Positions 1 through 4,934 of a stretch of 5,038 nt of DNA are shown piece after piece. The stretch is from Ascidiaceihabitans sp. (GTDB lineage Bacteria; Pseudomonadota; Alphaproteobacteria; Rhodobacterales; Rhodobacteraceae). The DNA is taken from assembly GCA_023301665.1 (NCBI GenBank), contig JALZUL010000028.1:1-5038 (forward strand), written 5' to 3'. Within the stretch, counting starts at the first letter, position 1; each line of letters starts with the position of its first letter. The position numbers were made by a program, and so were the translations under genes. The notes under the pieces were generated by a model. It was not told the origin of the DNA and made no database searches. It saw nothing but the letters and a program-made list of their open reading frames with translations.

Positions 1-7
1 TAACCAT
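1..7 (-). CDS. 5' start of a leftward gene, only two codons visible
   Basis: On the minus strand an ATG (positions 7-5) followed by GTT is preceded, five bases upstream, by an unusually complete Shine-Dalgarno sequence, AAGGAGGAGG. This combination strongly suggests a real translation start of a gene that leaves the window to the left. Nothing can be said about the product because only Met-Val and part of a third codon are present. The alternative is that the purine-rich run is a chance match in AT-rich intergenic DNA. Confidence 0.45.
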
Positions 8-12
8 CTAAT

Positions 13-22
13 CCTCCTCCTT
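13..22 (-). promoter_or_regulatory. strong ribosome binding site of the leftward gene
   Basis: The minus strand reads AAGGAGGAGG with a five-base spacer (ATTAG) to the ATG at 7-5. It is the best Shine-Dalgarno match in the window and is what decides the start of the leftward gene. Further upstream on the same strand a TATAGG (40-35) could be a -10 element giving a leader of about 20 bases. The hexamer 17 bases before it (TTTCAC, 63-58) is a poor -35, so I do not call a promoter. Confidence 0.5.
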
Positions 23-99
23 CTTTATTTTGCCCCTATAATGCAAGACAGATCGCCGTGAAATTGAAATCAATAAAATGACTGATGAATAGGTAAAAA

Positions 100-411
100 T
101 TGGAGAAGCAACAAAGTGCGCGGATCGATCAAAATCCGGTTGGCTGCGTGGGGATCAAGGGGCAGGGTGGCCCTGTGGCCGAGATCAAGCGCTTGTGGGT
201 GGGACCCTCTGCCCGTGGATTGGGATTGGCGCGGCGTCTGATGAGTGCCGCCGAAGAGGCGGCGCGCGCGCTCTCAATAAGCACGTTGCGTTTGGATACC
301 AATAGTACCCTGAGCGAGGCGGTCAGCTTATACAGAAATAGCGGCTGGCATGAGATTGAGCGTTACAATGATGACCCGTACCCTGATGTTTTCTTTGAGA
401 AAAATTTATAG
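100..411 (+). pseudogene. GNAT N-acetyltransferase, N-terminal half missing
   Basis: The 103-residue open frame is the C-terminal part of a GNAT acetyltransferase, a family that transfers acetyl from acetyl-CoA to amines. It shows the beta4 strand (EIKRLWV), the acetyl-CoA pyrophosphate loop RGLGLA (motif A, about residues 39-44), the LRLDTN strand and the typical end with LYRNSGW, NDDPYPD and FFEKNL. Complete single-domain members are about 140-160 residues, and this C-terminus is also common in MarR-GNAT fusions. The first strands and helices that complete the fold are absent. Stops occur in all three frames just upstream (83-85, 90-92, 94-96), so the missing half is not present in another frame. 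The only available start is a TTG at 100 with a weak AGG six bases before it. Family similarity seems to begin near residue 7, where base composition changes from AT-rich to GC-rich. I read it as a decayed remnant; expression of a short protein is possible but a functional enzyme is unlikely. Confidence 0.65.
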
Positions 412-509
412 GGTTTGTGGGGAAAGGCTCAGCACGTCGTAATCCGCTAGGTTTATGGGGGCTTAACCTTGTTTGGCAATTTAACTTGGCCCATGTGCTA
501 AGGTGATCG

Positions 510-2411
510 TTATTTTGCGCCGTGTTCGGTTTTGTCCCAATAGAACGGTGTCACAATCATCTCATAGATCGCTTTGTATGCGGCGAGTGCGCCAAGGGTG
601 AAGTAAAATGGTGTGGTGATAACCCATTTCATGAGGTGGCGGTGGTGTGGGCCGGAGACGGCAACCATTGCCATGGTGATGTTGAGTATTTCTGATGTGA
701 AAAACAACATGACCAAGGCCAAGGTGGCTGTGTCGCCAAGTTGCTCGTGGACAGGGTGACTGATGCCAAAGAAGGTGATCCAGAATGACCACAGCACCGG
801 TGCGAGGGTGAATTGTGAAAAGGTGGCAAGGAACACCATCTGCAACCCCATGAAGCGTTTAAAGCCAAGATCGCGGATCAGTTGGATGGGGTGTCGCATG
901 TGAACGAAATAGGTGATCATGAACCCCTTGAGCCAACGTGAGCGTTGGCGGACCCAGCGCCACGGGCGGCAATTGGCTTCTTCAAAGGTAACGGTGGGGA
1001 TCAGTTCTGTTACATAGCCCCGCCGCGCCAGACGGACACCAAGATCGGCGTCTTCTGTCACGTTATGAGCGTCCCAACGCCCCAGTTTCTCTAAAGCGGC
1101 ACGTTTGAAAAATAGGGTTGTGCCGCCTAATGGGATGACCATGCCGAGCTTGGCAATTCCAGGCAGAACCAACCGCCACCATGTTGCATATTCAATTGTA
1201 AAACAGCGCGAAATCCAGTTTTGACGCGGGTTGTAGTAATCTAACATGCCCTGCAAGCACACTACGTTTTCAGGAGCGTCTTTGAAGCGCATGACCACCT
1301 TTTCCAATTGATCGGTTTCGGGGGCGTCCTCTGCATCCCAGACACCAATGATAGAGCCGCGACAAAAATCGAGTGCATAGTTCATCGCGCGGGGTTTGGT
1401 TGTGATGCCGCCTGCGTCGGGGACTTCGATGACGCTGATCCATGGCGGTAGTTTTGTGCTTGCTAAGGTTTTGCGGGTGATCGTGTCACTTTCTTCCAGC
1501 ACCAATAGAACTTCGAGCAAGGATTTCGGGTAGCTGAGTTTTTCCAAGCGTTGGATCAATGCGCCGGCTATGTTTTTCTCATGCAAGAGCGGCACCATCA
1601 TCGATATGCGAGGAAGGTGAAAATCCGCTTGTGCTAAGGGTAAAACCGTCGAGAGTTGGGGGGATTTGTGAAGGAGTTGCGCGATAAATCCGGCCCCTTT
1701 GATGGCGACGGTGAGCAAAAGGGTGAGGGCGGCCCAAAGCGTTGCAGCCACCAAGATCCAATGTGGGGCGTAGACTGTGGCTGCAATTGCTGTGCCTCCA
1801 ACAACGTAGGTCCATTTTGATCTGAAAAAGTTGGCTTTTCCCCAGCTGCGGCAACTGTCGCTGCTTGGCACACATGTAATTGCCCGCTGCGCCAGCTGAT
1901 AGCCATAGAGGCGCGTGATTTCCTGGCGAATGCCAATAGGGTCGGCAATGACGGGGAGCATTGTCACTTGGGATGAGGCCTGAGATCGCTGCAATGCGCC
2001 AAATTCTGAGGGTTGGCTGGTCGCGACCAAAAGCACGTTCCCGACCCATAGCCAAGGGATGACTTGAAATTCAAGGCAAGTGGCTGCGGGGAGGGCTTGG
2101 GCCGTGTTAAGGTGCGGGGCATCTTTGACAATATCGATGCGCTGGGCATTGGTCTGTTGGGCAAGCGTATCCAAAAGGGTGTCGGGGTCGATAATCCCCT
2201 CGGATACAAGGATTTCGCCGAGCTGTGCTTCGATTTTTTCTTGTAAATCAAGGGCGTAAACCAGATCGCTTGGACTGATATGCCCGTCGTCTACCAGATG
2301 CCGCCCAAGCAATCGGGCGGAATGGGGCCCCGCGACGCTTGTGGGGGCTTTAAGGAGTAGACGTGGATCGCTCACTGGATACCTTTTGAAAGGTGCAATG
2401 AGCCATCCCAT
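510..2411 (-). CDS. membrane family-2 glycosyltransferase with N-terminal MshEN (cyclic di-GMP receptor type) domain
   Basis: This 633-residue protein probably polymerises a polysaccharide from nucleotide sugars at the inner membrane. Residues 34-86 are a tandem MshEN motif in the family's 24-5-24 layout (34-57 and 63-86, each LG..LV..G.I....L...L..Q); residues to about 170 complete a T2SSE_N-like domain. Two membrane helices follow (about 200-216 and 218-237). The cytosolic GT2 domain (about 265-505) has Asp309, DAED 359-362, TED 452-454 and QRSRW 489-493, so all catalytic motifs are intact. Three or so helices lie at 520-548, 562-586 and 597-621. E. coli NfrB carries the same two domains in the opposite order and is controlled by cyclic di-GMP. 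The Arg that normally opens motif I is shifted by one (RLLG instead of RLG), so ligand binding is uncertain. The ATG at 2411 has GAAGG four to five bases upstream; a GTG at 2375 behind AAAAGG is an alternative start. The polysaccharide made cannot be told from the sequence. Confidence 0.88.
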   Translation of the reverse strand: MGWLIAPFKRYPVSDPRLLLKAPTSVAGPHSARLLGRHLVDDGHISPSDLVYALDLQEKIEAQLGEILVSEGIIDPDTLLDTLAQQTNAQRIDIVKDAPHLNTAQALPAATCLEFQVIPWLWVGNVLLVATSQPSEFGALQRSQASSQVTMLPVIADPIGIRQEITRLYGYQLAQRAITCVPSSDSCRSWGKANFFRSKWTYVVGGTAIAATVYAPHWILVAATLWAALTLLLTVAIKGAGFIAQLLHKSPQLSTVLPLAQADFHLPRISMMVPLLHEKNIAGALIQRLEKLSYPKSLLEVLLVLEESDTITRKTLASTKLPPWISVIEVPDAGGITTKPRAMNYALDFCRGSIIGVWDAEDAPETDQLEKVVMRFKDAPENVVCLQGMLDYYNPRQNWISRCFTIEYATWWRLVLPGIAKLGMVIPLGGTTLFFKRAALEKLGRWDAHNVTEDADLGVRLARRGYVTELIPTVTFEEANCRPWRWVRQRSRWLKGFMITYFVHMRHPIQLIRDLGFKRFMGLQMVFLATFSQFTLAPVLWSFWITFFGISHPVHEQLGDTATLALVMLFFTSEILNITMAMVAVSGPHHRHLMKWVITTPFYFTLGALAAYKAIYEMIVTPFYWDKTEHGAK

Positions 2412-2419
2412 TGCACCTT
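2390..2419 (-). promoter_or_regulatory. perfect 11-bp inverted repeat over the RBS and ATG of the glycosyltransferase gene
   Basis: Positions 2390-2400 (AAGGTGCAATG) and 2409-2419 (CATTGCACCTT) are exact reverse complements separated by eight bases. In the minus-strand mRNA the 5' arm contains both the AAGG Shine-Dalgarno and the AUG start, and the 3' arm encodes residues 4-7. Such a helix would be expected to hide the start from ribosomes until something opens it. Alternatively, the same 30-bp palindrome could be a DNA operator for a dimeric repressor. The repeat is seen directly; either function is inferred. Confidence 0.6.
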
Positions 2420-2422
2420 CAA

Positions 2423-2427
2423 GAGTC
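2423..2427. promoter_or_regulatory. GANTC site (CcrM methylation type) upstream of the glycosyltransferase
   Basis: GAGTC (GACTC on the minus strand) lies between the CtrA-type box and the start codon. In alphaproteobacteria CcrM methylates GANTC, and such sites in promoters can respond to replication through CcrM and GcrA. I found only two others in the window by eye, both inside genes. The role here is inferred. Confidence 0.3.
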
Positions 2428-2440
2428 CTGACGCCTCGCG

Positions 2441-2456
2441 GTTAACAGGGCGTTAA
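2441..2456 (-). promoter_or_regulatory. CtrA-type box, TTAA-N7-TTAAC
   Basis: The minus strand reads TTAACGCCCTGTTAAC, an exact match to the TTAA-N7-TTAAC consensus of the response regulator CtrA. It lies 30-45 bases upstream of the ATG of the glycosyltransferase gene, in a 79-bp gap that probably follows the carA terminator. CtrA boxes commonly overlap the -35 region. If the proximal TTAACC acts as -35, transcription would begin near the annotated ATG, which would favour the downstream GTG start. I see no convincing -10 hexamer. The site is read directly; occupancy by CtrA is inferred. Confidence 0.5.
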
Positions 2457-2474
2457 ATCGAGCGGTTTTTCGGC

Positions 2475-2501
2475 AAAAAGGCGCGGGGGGTTAGGCCGCG
2501 C
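2475..2501 (-). terminator. probable intrinsic terminator of carA
   Basis: In the minus-strand transcript GCGCGG (2501-2496) pairs with CCGCGC (2486-2481) across a nine-base loop, followed by C and five U (2480-2475). The six pairs are all G-C. The TAA stop codon of carA lies in the loop, so the terminator starts within the last codons of the gene. The U-tract is short, so termination may be partial, but it would largely separate carA from the glycosyltransferase gene downstream. Confidence 0.5.
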
Positions 2502-3651
2502 GTTCTGCCATAGCTGCAGCGAAACGCTCAAACAGGTAGAAGCTGTCTTGCGGTCCCGGGCTTGCCTCTGGGTGGTGTTGAACGGAATAAACCGGACGGC
2601 CTTCCATGCGGATACCACAGTTGGACCCGTCAAAGAGCGATGTGTGGGTCTCAAGGATGCCTTCAGGCAAGGTTTGTGCATCTACTGCAAAGCCGTGGTT
2701 CATCGAGGTGATTTCAACCTTACCCGTGTCATGATCTTTGACTGGGTGGTTTGCACCGTGGTGACCGTGGTTCATTTTGACGGTCTGTGCGCCAAGGGCA
2801 AGTGCCAACATTTGGTGACCCAAGCAGATACCAAAGACGGGCAGATCCGTTTGATCGAGCACACCTTTGATCATTGGCACAGCATATTTACCTGTAGCAG
2901 CCGGATCGCCCGGACCGTTGGACAAGAACACACCGTCTGGCTTGTGGGCCAGAACCTCTTCGGTCGTTGCAGTTGCTGGCAAGACGGTGACGTCACAGCC
3001 AACAGAGGCCAAGCAACGTAGGATGTTGCGTTTTGCACCGTAATCGATCGCGACCACTTTGAATTTCGGGTCTTCGAGCGCTGTATAGCCTTCGGGCCAT
3101 GCCCACCGCATTTCATTCCAGCGGTAAGATTGGGCGCAAGTGACCTCTTTGGCGAGGTCCATGCCCTCGAGCCCTGCGAAGCCACGCGCCGCTGTCACTA
3201 AGGCCTCGACGTCAAAGTTGCCTTCGGGATCATGCGCCAAAGCCACGTGTGGTGCGCCAGCTTTGCGGATTGCGCGGGTGAGGCGGCGTGTGTCGACCCC
3301 GCCGATTGCGATGCGGCCACGTGCTGCCAACCATTCGCCCAATGGACCGGCGCTGCGCCAGTTGGATGGGGTGGTTGGGTTCCACTTTACCACCATGCCA
3401 GCGGCAACTGGATCAGCGGTTTCGTCGTCTTCTGCGGTGACGCCGGTGTTGCCGATATGTGGGAAGGTAAAGGTCACGACCTGTCCAGCATAGGACGGGT
3501 CGGTCATGATTTCTTGATAGCCGGTCATCGCCGTATTGAAGCAGAGTTCTGCTACGGTTTGACCTGTGGCTCCGAAGCCAGAGCCGTAAAACAACGTCCC
3601 ATCCGCCAGAGCTAAGCAAGCGGTTGGACGGGTGGGTGCGAGCGCGGTCAT
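2491..3651 (-). CDS. carA: carbamoyl-phosphate synthetase small (glutaminase) subunit
   Basis: CarA hydrolyses glutamine and channels the ammonia to CarB, which makes carbamoyl phosphate for pyrimidine and arginine synthesis in the cytosol. The 386 residues match the usual length (E. coli 382). The N-terminal small-chain domain (about 10-140) has the FNTAMTGYQEI and DPSY(A)GQ segments. The class I glutamine amidotransferase domain (about 197-380) shows SNGPGDP 244-250, the nucleophile Cys276 in GICLGHQ, and the His360/Glu362 pair in HHPEASPGP, so the catalytic triad is complete. The ATG at 3651 gives the expected N-terminus; its Shine-Dalgarno is weak (AGG about eight bases upstream) and there is no better in-frame start nearby. 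carB is not in the window, and separate carA and carB loci are common in alphaproteobacteria. The gene is divergent from the yqeY-family gene and lies upstream of the glycosyltransferase on the same strand. Confidence 0.97.
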   Translation of the reverse strand: MTALAPTRPTACLALADGTLFYGSGFGATGQTVAELCFNTAMTGYQEIMTDPSYAGQVVTFTFPHIGNTGVTAEDDETADPVAAGMVVKWNPTTPSNWRSAGPLGEWLAARGRIAIGGVDTRRLTRAIRKAGAPHVALAHDPEGNFDVEALVTAARGFAGLEGMDLAKEVTCAQSYRWNEMRWAWPEGYTALEDPKFKVVAIDYGAKRNILRCLASVGCDVTVLPATATTEEVLAHKPDGVFLSNGPGDPAATGKYAVPMIKGVLDQTDLPVFGICLGHQMLALALGAQTVKMNHGHHGANHPVKDHDTGKVEITSMNHGFAVDAQTLPEGILETHTSLFDGSNCGIRMEGRPVYSVQHHPEASPGPQDSFYLFERFAAAMAERAA

Positions 3652-3689
3652 GGGCAGGCCTATATGTTGGAATGTGGCAAACTTGGCGG

Positions 3690-3718
3690 AAACTAATGCG
3701 AGCGGCCGGTAGGGTCAA
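3690..3718 (-). promoter_or_regulatory. candidate sigma-70 type promoter of carA
   Basis: On the minus strand TTGACC (3718-3713) is a five-of-six match to the -35 consensus. Seventeen bases later is TAGTTT (3695-3690), a poor -10 with three matches. Transcription would start near 3683, giving a leader of about 30 bases. Weak -10 elements are usual in this group, but the call rests mainly on the -35. I see no attenuator or PyrR-type structure in the short leader. Confidence 0.35.
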
Positions 3719-3767
3719 GAGTGAATAAATTTGTTTTTTCGTTTAAAAACAGTTGGTTATGTTTCCT

Positions 3768-3785
3768 CGCCTTGGTTGCAAGGCG
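3768..3785. repeat. perfect palindrome between divergent carA and yqeY
   Basis: CGCCTTG (3768-3774) and CAAGGCG (3779-3785) are exact reverse complements around GTTG. There is no T-tract on either side, so it is not an intrinsic terminator. It lies about 60 bases upstream of the yqeY start and 50 bases upstream of the proposed carA -35. It could be an operator for one or both genes, or a hairpin in the yqeY leader. Function is unknown. Confidence 0.4.
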
Positions 3786-3843
3786 CGTGGGCTTTCGCTA
3801 AGGTCGCAAGCTCAGAGATAGCTCATGGGGATGAGAGATTAAA

Positions 3844-4305
3844 ATGGACTTACGAACGCAAATTACGACGGCCTTAAAACAGGCCATGAAAGATAAGGAT
3901 GCCAGTCGGTTATCGACTTTGCGCCTGATCAATGCTGCGATCAAAGACAAAGATATCGACGCCCGCGCAGCTGGCGATGATGATGGAGTAGGCGGGGCCG
4001 AGGTTCTGGCGATTCTTGGTAAGATGGCCAAGCAACGCATGGAAAGTGCCCGTGCTTACGAAGAAGGCAACCGTTTGGATTTGGCTGAGCGTGAGCGCGA
4101 AGAGATCACGGTGATCGAAGAATTCCTGCCACGTCAGTTGAGCGCTAAAGAAAGTGCGGCGGCCGTTGATGCCGCGGTGAGCGAAGTGGGTGCTGAGAGC
4201 ATTCGCGATATGGGTAAGGTCATGGGCATCTTGAAAGGTAAATATACCGGTCAGATGGATTTTGGCGCTGTTGGCCCAATGGTCAAAGAGCGTTTGTGCT
4301 CTTGA
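3844..4305 (+). CDS. GatB/YqeY family protein
   Basis: The 153-residue protein matches the length of the YqeY family (about 150). It shows the family marks in order: an N-terminal helix with RLSTLRLINAAIKDKDID (22-39), a charged central helical region with MAKQRMESARAYEEGNR (61-77), EEFLPRQLS (92-100), and the C-terminal DMGKVMGILKGKY segment (122-134) ending in VGPMVKERL. The C-terminal part resembles the tail domain of GatB, the tRNA amidotransferase subunit, which suggests a link to tRNA or RNA, but the role of stand-alone YqeY is not established. In many alphaproteobacteria it lies near carA and often dnaG; here carA is divergent and the next gene is a convergent DUF2244 gene. The ATG at 3844 follows a GAGAG-containing stretch, a weak ribosome binding site. 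The protein is soluble, with no signal peptide or membrane helix. Confidence 0.93.
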   Translation: MDLRTQITTALKQAMKDKDASRLSTLRLINAAIKDKDIDARAAGDDDGVGGAEVLAILGKMAKQRMESARAYEEGNRLDLAEREREEITVIEEFLPRQLSAKESAAAVDAAVSEVGAESIRDMGKVMGILKGKYTGQMDFGAVGPMVKERLCS

Positions 4306-4312
4306 TTTAGGT

Positions 4313-4331
4313 TTTGAGGCGCTGCCTCAAA
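4313..4331 (+). repeat. 8-bp stem-loop downstream of yqeY, possible first terminator
   Basis: TTTGAGGC (4313-4320) and GCCTCAAA (4324-4331) form a perfect stem with a three-base loop GCT, eight bases after the yqeY stop. It is followed by ACTCCGAAG and six T (4340-4345), so the T-tract is about eight bases from the stem, too far for a textbook terminator. The whole block, including GGCAAGATGAAG after the T-run, resembles a motif I recall downstream of many genes in Rhodobacteraceae. That recollection cannot be verified here. Confidence 0.45.
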
Positions 4332-4355
4332 CTCCGAAGTTTTTTGGCAAGATGA

Positions 4356-4382
4356 AGAAGGCGGATTTAGTCCGCCTTTTTT
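4356..4382 (+). terminator. intrinsic terminator shared by yqeY and the convergent DUF2244 gene
   Basis: AAGGCGGA (4358-4365) and TCCGCCTT (4371-4378) form a perfect eight-base stem with a five-base loop (TTTAG). Six T in a row (4377-4382), two of them in the stem, end the structure on the plus strand. This is a canonical terminator for yqeY. On the minus strand the stem contains the last codons and the TAA of the DUF2244 gene in stem and loop, and is followed by a less pure CTTCTTC tract, so it may act weakly in both directions. Confidence 0.8.
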
Positions 4383-4855
4383 AATGCGGTGTGCAAATCA
4401 TTATACAGGGTGATCCGTTCTTCTTCGCTGAGGAAGGCCCCAATCTCGACTTCGCGTCCCATCCCTTTGAGGGTGACGTAATGCGGGACTGGGCCACCGG
4501 TTTTATGGATATGAAGTTGTGCCCAATATCGGTTGCATTCCCATGTGGTGATCTCGCCGTTGGGTTTTGCGTGGACAAGTGTGGCTTGGTCGGATGTGAG
4601 GGTCAGTGTTTCGGTGATCTGGCGTTGTTTGTGATTCTTTTGGAGGGCAAAATAGATCCCCCAAACGGCCAGCAGCACAAACGGCAACAAGCCCCATAAA
4701 AGCGGTGTCCCGAGCAGCCCAAGGGTTGGCAGCAAGATCAGGGTGAAGGTCGCGAGCACAAAAGCGGCCATCCCGCGTGGGGGGAGGCTTTCATGCGGCT
4801 TGAGCTGCATGATTTGTGTTTGGGCGTTTGGTTGGGTTGTCCAAGTGTAGGGCAT
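4367..4855 (-). CDS. DUF2244 family integral membrane protein
   Basis: The 162-residue protein has the DUF2244 pattern: a short polar N-terminus with LKPHESLPPRG (18-28), two close membrane helices (about 29-48 and 51-71) split by the LLGTPLLWGLLPF turn, then a soluble C-terminal domain with WECNRYWAQLHIH (105-117), the GGPVPHYVTLKG segment (120-131), GREVEIGAFLSEEER (133-147) and a final LYNDL helix. Proteins of this family are found mainly in alphaproteobacteria and have no known function. The loop between the helices is only a few residues, so both termini should lie on the same side, probably the cytosol. The ATG at 4855 is preceded by GATGAG about five bases upstream, and its MPYTW start is typical. 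It lies 79 bases downstream of the 3' end of another minus-strand gene, so co-transcription is possible. Confidence 0.9.
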   Translation of the reverse strand: MPYTWTTQPNAQTQIMQLKPHESLPPRGMAAFVLATFTLILLPTLGLLGTPLLWGLLPFVLLAVWGIYFALQKNHKQRQITETLTLTSDQATLVHAKPNGEITTWECNRYWAQLHIHKTGGPVPHYVTLKGMGREVEIGAFLSEEERITLYNDLHTALKKAD

Positions 4856-4934
4856 ATCAACTCATCTATGTTTGATGCAAAGATAGCTGGTGTGCGAGGG
4901 AAATGAATGCGACATCCTGTGACACACAGCGGTT

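Noticed and set aside
37..42. Perfect TATAAT on the plus strand upstream of the GNAT remnant
   Set aside because: No -35-like hexamer lies 16-18 bases upstream (that stretch is CCTCCT repeats, the ribosome binding site of the leftward gene), and there is no extended -10 TG.
463..485. Two TTAAC half-sites (463-467 and 481-485) between the convergent GNAT remnant and the glycosyltransferase gene
   Set aside because: The gap between the TTAA units is 14 bases rather than 7, and the site lies at the 3' ends of both genes where a promoter is not expected.
1579..2055. 158-codon minus-strand frame inside the glycosyltransferase gene
   Set aside because: It is an out-of-frame shadow of a gene whose own frame has all catalytic and MshEN motifs.
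2466..2479. TTTTTGCCGAAAAA hairpin downstream of carA
   Set aside because: Only five A-T pairs; it is the U-tract of the better GC stem just before it and would not be stable alone.
3232..3615. Long plus-strand open frame opposite carA (also 2548-3021 and 3140-3493)
   Set aside because: These are antisense shadows of the carA reading frame; their translations are rich in Cys, Trp and His and show no family motif.
3825..3842. Tiny upstream ORF (Met-Gly-Met-Arg-Asp) ending one base before the yqeY ATG
   Set aside because: It has no ribosome binding site of its own, is five codons long, and such frames occur by chance.
4917..4929. CTGTG-ACA-CACAG inverted repeat upstream of the DUF2244 gene
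   Set aside because: Only five pairs with a three-base loop and no T-tract on either side; too weak to call a terminator or operator.
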